A program made the position numbers and the translations under genes. From positions 6,023-70,022 of the forward strand of contig JXTC01000635.1 of the NCBI GenBank assembly GCA_002914845.1: a stretch of 64,000 bases of DNA, given 5' to 3'. The notes beneath the pieces were generated by a model. It was not told the origin of the DNA. It searched no databases and worked only from the letters and a program-made list of their open reading frames with translations. This document shows, in pieces, positions 24,600 through 36,711 of the stretch. Numbering within the stretch: the stretch's first letter is position 1; each line of letters begins with the position of its first letter. This DNA comes from Trema orientale. Lineage: Eukaryota > Streptophyta > Magnoliopsida > Rosales > Cannabaceae.

Positions 24600-25923
24600 A
24601 AAATAAAATGGATAGATATAAGCTATATATATATGCCAAAAAAAGTAGTAATATATATTATTATATTAGAGAAAGAGAAGAAGAAAAGTGAGAGATAGAG
24701 GGAGAGTTAGGTGGAAATGACCAAAAGTGTGGGGTTTTAGGCAAAACATGAGACCTCTCTCTCGAGGCATAATATATAGAGAGAGAGGGGATAAAATAAT
24801 GAGTGGTTGGTTGTGGTCCTTGTGGGAAAAATCGCCTTAATTTATAAATTTGTTTATTTATTATTGTTGTGACAACATTTGGATACAAAAGGGACGCGGT
24901 TTTGGTAAAATATTATTAGAAAATAGGCTAATTAAAGCTTTTTGTCTTTGATTAAAATTGTTTTATTTTTTTTTTCCCCCAAAAAAAAAAAAGGTAACGG
25001 CCAGGGGAAAACGAAAAAACTATTTACACACAACATAAGTAGGTAGTTGGGTTTTAATTTGGGGGGTGTTTTGCTTCTGTTATACGTAATATATTGATGT
25101 GTATGTATAGGTATAAATACACGTGTATTCATATGTAGTGGAATGGAAGAGGAACATCATCGGATTCAGGTTGTGTTGGTTGTGTTCACATGTGTTGTTT
25201 CTTTTGTTTTTGTTTTTTTTTTTTTTTGAAAGACACATGTGTTTTAGATTAGTTAATTAGTTTGCCTTTTTTGAATGTTTTACTGGTTCTCATTCATTAT
25301 TAGGTATAAGCTTACAATGATACATTATTTCGTTGGATTAATATCTATTTTTCAGTTTTTTCTTATTTTTTTTGTTCCTTGCCAATAAATAGTAAACTTT
25401 GAAATTTATTCAAAAAAATTTTTTGAAAATTTGAATACTTAAAAATAGGGTCTCTCTAAGACAGCTATAACAGTTTCTAGAATCTAATTTACTTCTAGAA
25501 ATTAACTCCTAAATATAAACCGTTTCTTCCTCTCAAAAAAAAAAAAAAAAGAAATTAATTTATGGTGGATTTTTTTTCTCTCTCTCTCTTTTTTATTCTA
25601 GCTCTTTGTATATGTATAAATGTATGATGGTCGTAATTCTAATAATAGTTCGTCTATATAATTAACTTGCTGAGACATTGGTTGCCATGCAAACAAAATT
25701 GTAGAAAGAAAAGAAAAAACAATTTCTTTTAGCTTGGAAGAGTCGAGAGATAATGCTCATGCTGATTCAAAAGATAATAAATATTTCTGATCTCTTAATT
25801 AGTGCTTAAAAAACATAATAATACATTATGTGTTGGTTACATAATAAGTTAGAGATCTACCAAAAAATTTAAAACTTGATATTTTGATCATAAATAAAAT
25901 TCATGAAAACCCTATGTTTAATT
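24600..25923. other. DUF1645 promoter and upstream flank
   Basis: The first few hundred bases are the minus-strand promoter and leader of the DUF1645 gene, with GA-rich tracts at 24668-24712 and 24776-24792. The rest is AT-rich with homopolymer runs. No other gene recognised. Confidence 0.5.
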
Positions 25924-25928
25924 ATCAT

Positions 25929-26741
25929 TGTTAGGGTAATTTCCTCAAACCAATCAGAAAACGACACGTGGTAAGTCAAAAATGACACGTCATAATAATA
26001 TGATTAAAAAGGACACTAAACCCTCTATGAGCCGACCAGGCTCAAAAAAGTGAAAGACCATGTATTGGCTTTGCCCTACAACCAATGAGGAAGAACCGAG
26101 CAAGGGGGGCTAAATTCACGAATAAGAAGACCAGGCCCTGGTCGGAGTACATGCTACGTGCCGACCAGCTGAGCACCTATGATAATTGATAAATGACCAA
26201 CAAGGGATCATAGGAAGAGGTAGCTGACTACCAGGCAGTAACATAGTCCCGACCAAGAAACAAGATAAGGAACGTGTAAATTGTAGATAGGCTGACACTT
26301 GGCCCAATCACATTCTCTTGTCTATACAAGCGGGTAGATGAGATTCCGTTCTATCTTTTCAGGGACACGTAGACATCAACTCTAACGTTTTGGGGACTAC
26401 AAAGTGATTATAAATAGTTTCATAATCACTTGAAAAAGGTAAGTCGCGACAAATCCCCAAAATCTTATTTGTTTCTCTTTGCCTTTTTACCTCCTATAGT
26501 TCCATTACTATCCATTTATTATTCATTCAAATACTTTATTGAAAACATCATTAACAACCTTTTTTGTGGAGGAGATTTGACATGTACCACCCCCATCAGC
26601 TGATGAAAAGTCCATTTATAATCTTTTTCAAGATTATACGAATTACACCTACGTCAAATCTGGGTTTTGGTTTCTTTTGAAAAAGAACCACTCAAGAATG
26701 TGTGGCGCGCGTTAGTTCACGGACCAAAATTTACACCAACA
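25929..26741. mobile_element. Solo LTR with 5-bp target duplication
   Basis: The block begins TGTTAGGGTAATTT and ends ATTTACACCAACA, giving the canonical TG..CA ends within a short TGTT/AACA inverted repeat. It is flanked by ATCAT on both sides (25924-25928 and 26742-26746). At 813 bp it has LTR size, with no internal retrotransposon genes on either side. TATAAATAG at about 26409 could be its promoter. It is best explained by recombination between the two LTRs of a former element. Orientation and family (Copia or Gypsy) are not determined. Confidence 0.8.
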
Positions 26742-26746
26742 ATCAT

Positions 26747-28640
26747 TATCCACTGGTTATTCAAACATAATGGTTATTAATTGAGAAGAAGAATAAACAT
26801 GATTGGGTTTTTCTTTCTTAAAAAAAAAAAAAATCAATCTATCGATGTTTTACCTTGCTCGCACGTACGTAAACAAAGACAGAAAGAAGTTTAAGACTTT
26901 ATGTACCGCCGCATGATGGAGTTTATAAAATTCCCAGTATAGATGAGGGTATTAAGGTAATTAAGCAAGTGGTCTTTTTTAATATTTATTATAAGAGAAC
27001 TATATGGACGAACTTTTAGGTGAAAAGAAGGTATGGCCGGGAAAGACGGTGGCTACCAAGTTATGTGAAAGAGGAGGATTTATCTGTCATCCTCACTGTG
27101 CTATTACTTGACACGTGTGGACAAGTCTTACTGACACGTTTCCTTTTTTCTTTGTTTTGGGGGGGGTGGGGGGTGGGGGTGACGGGTTATAACGGAGCGT
27201 GGGCATTCATGGGACTGGATGTAATAGTGATCATATTTTACTCGATGAATAATCCAGCATCTACATATATACATGTACACATTATATCAAGTTTAATCTC
27301 AATATTTTTGTAATACCAAGTGGTCATAATTTATTTTAAATTTTGATAAAGGAGAGTAAGAAGTTGAACCTAAAACCTCAACTTCAACATTAATGTCACA
27401 GATTATAGTAATTAAATTGTTACTTTGTATAATATAATTAATATTAATAACACATTAACAATATTAGCAAACTTCAATTAAATAAGAGTAAATCACTTAT
27501 TATTACAATCCAATTAAATGACAATCAACTGAAAAAAAAAAAAAAAACTACTTATAGTACTATTCCAATCATATACATTTGATATTATTACCATATCAAA
27601 GGCACTCAGTTCATTTAATTTATTAAACATTCAATAAATTATAACTTTTGGATCAATTATCTATTAAAAAAATCACATTATTTAAGAGAAATTAATTTGT
27701 ATCATCATAATCAATTGCTATATCAATTAATAAATGGGTACCTAGTAATTAATTTGGCACATACATCCCGATTATATAAATGAAATAAAGACCAATGTAA
27801 ACGAAATCAGCTATCTATAATTTCCCCAAGAAATCAGCTATGCTAATCTTGTACTCCAAGTCCAACTTGCACTTCTATACTTCTAGAAGTCTCGGCAAAA
27901 GCATTCTTGTTTTACTTTTAAAACTACTTCTAGAAAAGAAGGGGATCGAATTTTATATTTTTCCCTCCTTTGGATGTAGAATTAGAATATATAAACCATG
28001 GAAGTTGGCTACTTGGATGGTGATGGGAAAACCTTGATATATTTTGATAATGCAAATCCAGCTCCCAACCTTTATGAATAGGACAAGTACAGTTTTTTCA
28101 TTAGAAAAGAAAAGAATAAGACAAAGCTTTTAATAAAGTAAACGATATTTTTCTAATAAACCATGATTTAATGGGAAAAATGGAATGGACTTTACAAGTT
28201 TCATTTGATGGTACCTACAATTGTAGAATGATCAGACAGGCTGTTATCCATATATAAAAACCTGAAAGGAACCCTACTTATATAAGAGGGATAATAATAA
28301 AGGCGAACGTATCCAAAAAAACAAAAAAAAAAAAAAAATCAAAGGTTAATTATTAGTATTTCCATTTAATTAGCCATTTACAAAACATTTCCCTCTCTTT
28401 AGTATTATTTTAATGTGGAGATATTGACTGGACAACTTTCTTGTATAAGGGAAATGGATGGAAAGAAGACTATATATTTTGAGGCAAAATGACTTTTTTT
28501 TTTGTTGAATATTTTGAGGCAAAAAAAAAATAACTTTTTTCGAAGTAGTGTCATAATATCCCCTCAAAAAATAAAAGAGAAAAAAAAAGAAAAAAAGTAG
28601 TGCCATAATAACTATTATGACTATATATGAAATTGTTATA
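26747..28640. other. Gene-free region with a G-run
   Basis: No supported gene. 27159-27179 is a run of G interrupted only by single T, next to an ACACGTGT G-box/ABRE-like word at about 27111. The open frame 27020-27313 crossing it shows no domain. The rest is AT-rich. Confidence 0.45.
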
Positions 28641-28917
28641 TATTACGATTCAGCCCGGCCAAATACTATTCCCGGAGTCTAACCTGGCCAAGTTTTTTAA
28701 TTTTTTTAAAAAAAAGTTTTTTGTAATTATTATTAAAAAAATAAGATTTTTACGAAATAGTACTGGGTCAGTTTGGCCCGACCCTATAGCCCGATGCCCG
28801 GCATGACCCGATATTTAGTCATTGGGCTATAGGGCCGGGCCAGCAGATTTTCCTTTTGGCCCGAATGGTCAGACCGGACTGGGCGGCCCATATTTGCATC
28901 TTTAACTATTGGTAGTC
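28640..28917. repeat. GGCCCG/CGGGCC-rich dispersed-repeat fragment
   Basis: A GC-rich island (phrases such as TTGGCCCGACC, GGGCCGGGCC and GGCGGCCCATATTTGCATC) in otherwise AT-rich DNA. From memory, such sequence is common as a dispersed plant repeat, but I cannot name the family. A related, more decayed texture occurs at 16550-16770 (GGGCTAGCCC, TAGCCCGTCC). Confidence 0.4.
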
Positions 28918-28920
28918 TTA

Positions 28921-29091
28921 AGGCCTGTTTGGCATGGTTTCTAAAGATCTTTTAGGACTTAAAAATTGTTTTTGAGGGTGTTTGGATATATTGTCATAAG
29001 ACATTTTTAATGAAGCATAGACTCACTAATTTTTCCAATAGATCTTCTTGAGCTTTTACTTCAAGATGTAAAAATTATCCCAAATAAGTCC
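28921..29091. mobile_element. Tourist-like MITE with TTA target duplication
   Basis: The left end AGGCCTGTTTGGCAT and the right end (read in reverse AGGACTTATTTGGGAT) are short imperfect inverted repeats with the TTTGG core of PIF/Harbinger MITEs. TTA flanks both sides (28918-28920 and 29092-29094), the target duplication of that superfamily. 171 bp, non-coding. Confidence 0.55.
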
Positions 29092-29094
29092 TTA

Positions 29095-30290
29095 AATTAT
29101 GATCAACTACTACTAAAAAGGATCACTACGAAAAGTAGTCACAAAAGTCATTTTGGCAAGAAAAAAGATCCTATTTCTGTTCATTTTCTTTTAAGTAGGA
29201 GTGTTCAAAGACCGATAATTAATTGTGATAAACTAATTTGTATGTTGATTTCACAGCAATATTCGTACAAAAAAGGGGAGAAAAAAGTTCCGAAAGTTTA
29301 ATTTTGTAATTTGTTGGTTACGGGTGAATTCATATGTACGAACGGGGACTTGGATTTCAAATAGTACTTGGATGTGACAAAAACATGAAATTTTTCTAGA
29401 CGAACCAAATAGCAATATCCTAAAAGAAAAACATGATTCATATGCTAGAATGATTTATTAATTAATTCTATACATATATATAGTTTGAATGTTAATTTTT
29501 AAGCAAAGTCTATCTTTCTTTATTAATAAAGTGGGCTAGCTAACTCGTTTAAGAAAGCTTTGCTAGCTAGAAGAGTATATAAATGGTAAATATAGAACGG
29601 CCCTTCAATTAATTTCCTAGGTTTGGCAAAACGTGTCGAGTTATTATGGCACAATGAGCACGTCTAGGAAATATTAGTTCTCATCATTTGGCGCATTTAA
29701 TTTCCCACTCATGAGAATTACAGGCTATCTCTCATTCTATTGTATATACACTGATGTGAGACACATTTGCAAGTAATGTAAAAGCACGTTTGATAAGAAC
29801 AAACAGGGAAAAAAAAAAAATAGTTACTTATTACTAATCATTCTTACTTTGTTGTTTGGTTAACTCCCAACCCTAAAATATATTAGCTTTGAGAGCAAGT
29901 AAAGGAACTTGATCTACCTATATACATTCACAATCAAAATAAGCGGCTAGCTTGTGACAATGCTTCATTAGACTCCAACCTAGCAGCGCCAAAAGTTTAT
30001 GACTAAGGATCTGATCAGAGTCAACTGTCAAGTGTTCAAGAATAATTCTAAAAGGACATATCCTACTTGTGAATTAAGTGTGCTTGTTTTGAAAATATAA
30101 CTGGTATGGAATTTTCAGAAGGCCGGTACGATGCGAAAATGTTAGTAAACTGAAAATTGAGACAAAAATTGGAAAAAAAAAAAAATCTAACATTGAAGTG
30201 ACTGATATAACATTGAAGTGAAATTTGTTTTATTACGGAGAAATTAAGGTACGTTGAATAAGAAAAAATATGCCATAGAGTCTTTTTTTG
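29095..30290. other. Gene-free AT-rich DNA
   Basis: No gene, RNA or defined repeat recognised here. Confidence 0.45.
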
Positions 30291-30637
30291 GAGAAGTCAA
30301 TGAAAGAAACATAGAGACAATGATGTGTTCTCATGAATGTTATCGTATTGTAGATAATATTTATTTGCATTCTAGATGGTATTGGAGTGGTCTGGGAGCA
30401 GATAGCATGGCCAATAAAATAGAATTTTATCTAAACCATATAGTGATATAGTGAAAATCCTAGGGTTGTGGAAATCCTATATCACTATATAGTTTAGATA
30501 AAATTCTATTTTATTGGCTATGCTCGCTGCTCCCAGACCACTCCAACACCATCTAGAATGCAAGTAAATATTATCTACAATACGATACCATTCATAAGAA
30601 CACATCATTGTCTCCATGTTTCTTTCATTGACTTCTC
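30291..30637. repeat. 161-bp inverted repeat (hairpin locus) with 25-bp loop
   Basis: Arms 30291-30451 and 30477-30637 are equal in length without gaps and differ at about nine positions (roughly 94% identity). The spacer is 25 bases. A transcript from either strand would fold into one long hairpin. Each arm carries the same stop-free frame, read on + in the left arm and on - in the right arm (shared peptide NERN(I/M)ETMMCS, then RIVDNIYLHSRW). I recognise no protein family. It could be a foldback transposon, or an inverted gene-fragment duplication of the kind thought to give rise to young MIRNA loci. No clear target duplication seen. Confidence 0.85.
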
Positions 30638-32265
30638 TTTTAGGTGTACTAAAATTTATACTAATTTTTTTTTTTTTTGAGAAATAACACACATTTTAAA
30701 GAAACAAAACCTTAACTTGATTCTCTATCTAATTTTCTCTCCCAAACAAAAGCTCTACCGTCTCTCTCACAGAGGCTGGAGAGAAAGCTTCTCCTTCTTC
30801 GGTCTCCCATCCCCACTCTCCTCCTCCTTCACCTTGATCTCTCACCCTGACCTTTCTCAGGGTTGAGAGATTTTTTCAGTTTTCTTTAATTTTCTGATAA
30901 GTCTAGATTTAGATCTGGTTTGTAGTACCATCTTTTGTGTACACTACAACAAAAATATGTAATAATGGCATTTTTTTTCGTGACATTAACCTTAAAAATT
31001 TCACAATATTAACATTTAGTGGCATTCACTAAAAAATATCATTGATTAATAAAGATATTATAATCTTTCAAAAAATAATTTTTATAATTTAGATATACTG
31101 GCATTTTATAAATATCACTAAAATTTATCTGACATTTTTTAAATGTCATTAATATCTTAATTTAGTAGTATTTTAGAAATATCACTAAATTTAGATTTAG
31201 TAGTATTCGAAAAATGTAACTAAATTTTAGATTTAGTGACATTTCAAAATATCACTTATTTATTCTCTTTCAAAAAAAAATCACTTATTTATCTAGAAGA
31301 CTAGAACTTGTTGTAATTTCAGGAAATAGAACAAAATGAAAAGAATAATTCTAAAGATAAAACATACCCTTTTTTAAGGGGAAGAAAAGAGGAAGAGGAA
31401 TATAGTACTTCGTACGTTTCTCTGTAATTTTTTGTTAATTTTATCATATTCAATTTGATTAAAATTAAATAATTTGTTTTGAAAAGAAGTTTAACGATAA
31501 AATAATAATATAGTATTGAAACTAAAGAAACGTTTATATAAAAATAACATGTATATGATGTTTTTTTTTAATAAAACATATATATGAAGCTATTAATTAG
31601 TTTTACAAGCAGAAGAGAATTAATATTAATGGATTATCTCAAGAATAAACTCATAAAAAACGAAAAAAAAAGACTTGACACGCAAGATGCAGTTCAAAGT
31701 GTTCAATATTGTAATTGTCTTTAGAATAAATTATAGAGTTTCGTAACTAATGATTATTTCAAAAATTTCAATCTAAAAATGCGTGCTCTGGTAAAGTTTA
31801 CGGTTTAAAAATTCAAATTTGAATTACTAAAACAAACGAATTCTAATTTTTCCAATTTCCAAAAATTTAAAGTAAAAATTTTACTTTCAAATTTTTTTAG
31901 ACTTCTTAAAATTTATCATAAAACAAAACTTAAACAAATTTAAAATAAAAACTAACTCGTCACCACTAGATCCTTTCTTTTCTCATCGACCCTGCTTCTA
32001 CTTAGATTAAGTTTTGCTCTCAAAATTTCATCTTCTTTTCTTTCACAGCCTCCATCTCTTTTCTAAAACTGGTATAATACTGTAAGTCTTCTTAAGTTTT
32101 TATTTCATACTTTATTTTGTATCTAATAATTTTTTTAAAATTTTATTAATAGTTTTTCATGTTTTCTCTGAATTATTTTTTAGATTTATTCATTTGAGAC
32201 AACATGTTTTTAGCGAGAAAAAAATAGTTTGGATAACATGAAATTATGATGAAACTAAAAGCATG

Positions 32266-33917
32266 TGTCTACGCTCAAAATATACTAGCGGCTATCGTAG
32301 TATACATTAAGGTGTCGATCCCACAGAGAAGTAAATCAACAATAAAAAAATAATAAAAAATAGAAAGAAAAATTAAAAATAAAAATAAACTGAGTAAGAA
32401 ATTAAAATAATAATCACAGAAATAAAAAATAAAACTACCAATATGAGAAAAACAAGGCTTCAAGACTCACTTAATTGTTAGTTCAACTGTTACCAATTTT
32501 GATTCCTATTTATCACTCAATTATATGTTTCACATCCCAAACACATAACCAGAAAATATAGTTTTAAGAACAAATATTAATCCAAAGTATTCAATATGAG
32601 AAATTCTTCCAATTAACACTAAAAATAATTCATCTTACTAGTTATCTAAGATAACAATATATCACAGAGATAATACTGCAGTAAAAAATCAACCAATAAA
32701 ATAAAAATAATTATAATCTAATTTAGATCACCACATAAAGAAAATATGACTGAATTTATATGAGAAACTAGAAAATAATATATTGAAAATAAAAATATTA
32801 AAGAATTTAACAAACCAAATTTATAAGCGTTGAAGCACTCTCTGGAATCAAAATTGAAAAACAGAAAAACTACACAATTAAGATCATCTCTCTAGTATCT
32901 CTAAAAACTAGCCTGACATCTCACTCATCTCTCACTCTCTCTCTAGGAAAGGTTGAGTTGTCTCTCTTAAAATTGGTGTGTTATTTTCTCCTCACGTTCT
33001 GGCTATTTATAGTTGAATTTGGAGTGTTGTGTAAGTCTCCACGTTTCTAAAGATGGCTTCTGATTGGTCATATGATGTGTCAGACTCCCACAATTTTCTT
33101 GCTCTCTTTCTCTCTCTCTTTTCCTCTTTATTCACGTTTTCTGAGTTGTGAGAAATAATCCCGTGCAGACGATAATACATGAAATCGGCACTAAAATCGC
33201 GCATGATTACACATTTGTAAAGGTTGACTTAAGTTGCTGACGCGGCGATATTTCAATGGCGGATGAACTGGGTGTACAGGACCGAGACTCACGGGATCCA
33301 GCTCAGCATGGAGCTGCAGCAGTGCGCGGGGCCCACATGTCAGCTGCTTCGGACGCGCCTGATTGCACATTTGTAAAGGTTGACTTAAGTTGCTGACGTG
33401 GCGATGTTTCAATGGCGGATGAACCGAGTGTATAGGACCGAGACTCACTGGATCCAACACGGCATGGAGCTGCAGCAGCGCGCGGTGCCCACATGTCAGC
33501 TACTTCGGACGCACCTGAACCGCGCGTGTAGCACATGCGCTCACCTGATCTCTTTGGGACTTGAATGGACGGTTCGAATCGTGCATGGAAGTCTACTTAC
33601 ACTTGCACATTTGGGCTTCTCGTTTTTCCGAATTTTTGCCTTCTTCTTTAATCTAAATCAAATTAAAATTAAAACTAAATCATATTAAAATAAACACATC
33701 ATAATCTAAATAAATTAATTCCGAATTTAATTAAATAAAACTAAATTATCCTAAACTAAACTAAATTTAATTAAATACCTAAAATCTAATAAAATTAAAT
33801 AATATTATATCTAAATACTAAAAATTAAATTAACTATAAATAACCTAAATTAAACTAAAATCACACAAAATATTTAAGTGAAAGAACATAAATAACTCTA
33901 TTTTCATAGAGTTATCA
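32266..33917 (-). repeat. 3' LTR of the Athila-like element (left copy)
   Basis: The left LTR carries an internal 156-bp tandem duplication (33205-33360 and 33361-33516) absent from the other LTR. Its outer U3 end forms a perfect small stem, AACTCTAT-TTTC-ATAGAGTT, near 33894-33913. The open frames seen at 33007-33688 lie inside this non-coding repeat. Confidence 0.85.
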
Positions 33918-35715
33918 CACCCCCAAACTTAAACTTTGCTAGTCCCTAGCAAAAGAAAAGAAAAATCTAAACACCTAAATATAACTCAGTTCAACTCTCA
34001 AAGTTTTCGCATCAAAGATTTCACATAATATAAAACCCAAAGAAAAACTCTGAACACTGCAAATGGTCTAGAATATTCAAATGCCAATTTAACCTCACTT
34101 CAAATTCTTGAGTGTGTATGTGAACAATTACATTTAATCCTTCGCAACTCAGATCAGTTTATGCAATCAAGTGACAGATGTACAATCTCTAGATAAACTT
34201 CATAAGCCTGTTTTTTATATCACTCTCCACTAACGTAGACCAATATTACACTAGAGATCAATAGGACCTAATTTAAGCTTGTAACATATGGCTAGGGTAA
34301 AGGTAGGATAATAGTCATTTTTATAGCTCAAATTACCTTAAGCATATAACTTATATTCTGGATCTTTATAAATCTTCATCTCAAACAATGCATTGAATAC
34401 AACCCCTAAATTTATTTTCCACTTCTTTCTGCACTTGTTTCAAACTTTTTTTCCAGCTTCTTTCTTGTTTTTTTTTTCCTTCTTGAAGTACTATACCCCC
34501 AAACTTATGATTTTTACTATTCTTCTTTTTTTTTTCACAAGGATATAATATTTTTTTTATTTAGCCTCAAAAAGATATTTCAAAACATCACCCTTCTTCC
34601 CATAATATCACATAACATAAAATATGCTCAACAAAGATCACATGTACATATAGGCAAAAAGATAAGATGTAAGAAATCATTATAGGCTTTAGGCTAAATG
34701 TATGGGTGACAAAGAAATAGATAAAATTAGACTCAAAGAGATAAATTAAGGATAATCAAGTCTCAAAGGTAGGCTTGAAAGGCTCAAACGATCCAAAAAT
34801 AGCCTAAATCATATATCTAATATAGCATAGTCTAAGATTTCGCCTCAAGTGATAATCAAACAGATTCTAGAGTTTATTGATGAGATTTCAGAAATTCACT
34901 TAATCACATAAACCTTCTCTAAGTAAACAAAATAATTAAAATGCAACTGAGTGCTCAAAAATATTAAAAATTATAAGCAAAAATCAGACTAACATAAGAA
35001 TCAAGCACACAGACAAAAACAACATTTATCATTTTCTTAAAAACTTTACTCAGTAAAAATCAAATCTTATCATTAGCATTCGAGCATCAAACTGAGTCAT
35101 AACTAAAAAAAACTTTTTTCTTTCGGAAAAATTTTGTACATGCATGAAAAATATGTGCATTAAAAATGTGCATGCATATACCACCACCTCCAACCTAAAT
35201 CAGACAGTGTCCTCACGGTCACAAAAATATAATATAGAAAAGAAAAGAGCACACCTGAACGATAGAATTTTCACACGAAGTATAGGCTGTGGAATAAATA
35301 GGCTAGAAAAGAGGACATAAACAAACTAAGAAAACAAAAATAAATAACTCAAGAAAGAAAAAGAAAATATGGTACAGAAAGATAAAACCTGATCAATCAC
35401 GGTAGACAGGAACCACCAAAGTAATCTCCTTAGGTTGGTCTACCTTCTCCACAAAATTCTTTAACCATTGTCTATTTACACAAAAAAATTCGCCTGTCGG
35501 TTGGATCTTGAATTTCAACAGCACCATTTGGAAAAACTTATTTTTACAATAAATGGACCGGTCCATCGAGATCTCAGCTTACTAGGATAGAGATGCAATC
35601 GGAAATCATAAAGATGAACCCGTTGGTTTAGCTCAAAATTCTTTCACAAAATCTGTTTGTCATGGGCTGCTTTCAGTTTTGCCTTGTAGATTTTGGAATT
35701 ATCATATGCATCGTT
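33918..35715 (-). other. Athila-like element: 3' non-coding interior
   Basis: About 1.8 kb between integrase and the 3' LTR with no long frame. A second polypurine-like word (minus strand ATAAGTTTGGGGGT) lies near 34493. In Athila elements this space can hold an env-like frame; none is seen here. Confidence 0.6.
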
Positions 35716-36711
35716 CTACAATTCTTCAATTTCTGATAACTGTAACTTTCTATGAAACTCTGCTGCAGTCAAATCAAAGTTAAGGGCTTTAACAGACCAA
35801 TAAGCTTTATGTTCTAGCTCTACAGGTAGATGACACGCTTTTTTATAGACAAGCCTGTACAGGGATATCCCAAGGACGGTCTTGTAGGCAGTGCGGTACG
35901 CCCAAAGTGAATCAGAAAGACGTAAGGACCAATTTTTTCGGTTCGGGTTAACCGTCTTCTCTAGGATTTGCTTGACCTCTCTGTTTGCAAATTCAGCTTG
36001 TCCATTAATCTGCGGATGATATGCAATTGAAACTTTGTGTAGAACACTATACCTGCTCATCAAAGCTTCAAAAGAATGGTTATAGAAATGTGTCCCTTGA
36101 TCACTTATGATAACACGTGGTGTTCCATACTTTGATAACACATTTTCTTTTAGAAATTTTACCACAATATTATTATCATTAGTGCGGCATGGCACGGCCT
36201 CGACCTATTTAGACACGTAATCAACAACAAGAAGAATATATAGATAACCAAAAGAAGAAGAAAAATGACCTATAAAATCAATACCTTAACAATCAAATAT
36301 TTCAATAACAAGTAGAGGGTTAAGAGGCATCATATGGCATCGGGTCAATACTCCTAGCTTTTGGCACCTTTCACAAGAACGACAAAAATTGTTAATATCT
36401 TTAAACAAAGTAGGCCAATTAAGACCACACTATAAATTTTAGCAGCAATCTTTTTCATAGAAAAATGACCACCACAAGCCTTAGAATGACAAAAATTTAA
36501 GACACTAGATACTTCACCTTCTGGAATACAACGTCTCATGATTTGGTCAGGACAATACTTGTACAAATAAGGATCATCCCAATAAAAGTTTCTTAGCTCA
36601 ACCAAGAATTTTCGCTTGTCTTGTGCACTCCACTCAGGTGGAATTTTACCAAAAACCAAGTAATTAACAATGTGAGCATACCATGGAACTTGGTTTGCAG
36701 CGAAAAATTTT
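35716..36711 (-). pseudogene. Truncated pol relic (pre-integrase segment and integrase core)
   Basis: Reading on the minus strand, the relic begins abruptly after the LTR with a segment matching the part between RNase H and integrase (IPPEWSAQDKRKFL, then FYWDDPYLYKYCPDQIMRRC), followed by the zinc-binding-like region (ACGGHF) and the catalytic core: [18 protein letters not shown], and [12 protein letters not shown] supplying the third acidic residue. It is broken: a stop just before GIDFIGH, a stop in place of Trp in VSKWVEAV (near 36205), and frame loss around 36360-36430. Non-functional. Confidence 0.85.

Noticed and set aside
27020-27313. 97-codon + frame
   Set aside because: Crosses a poly-G run, no domain, and codes hydrophobic filler; not supported as a gene.
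30254-30692. Two similar small proteins on opposite strands
   Set aside because: They are the same sequence seen through an inverted repeat; reported as a hairpin locus, not as genes.
33191-33688. Several 77-96 codon frames, repeated at 37663-37988
   Set aside because: They lie inside the two LTRs, on both strands, and follow the LTR homology; no known domain.
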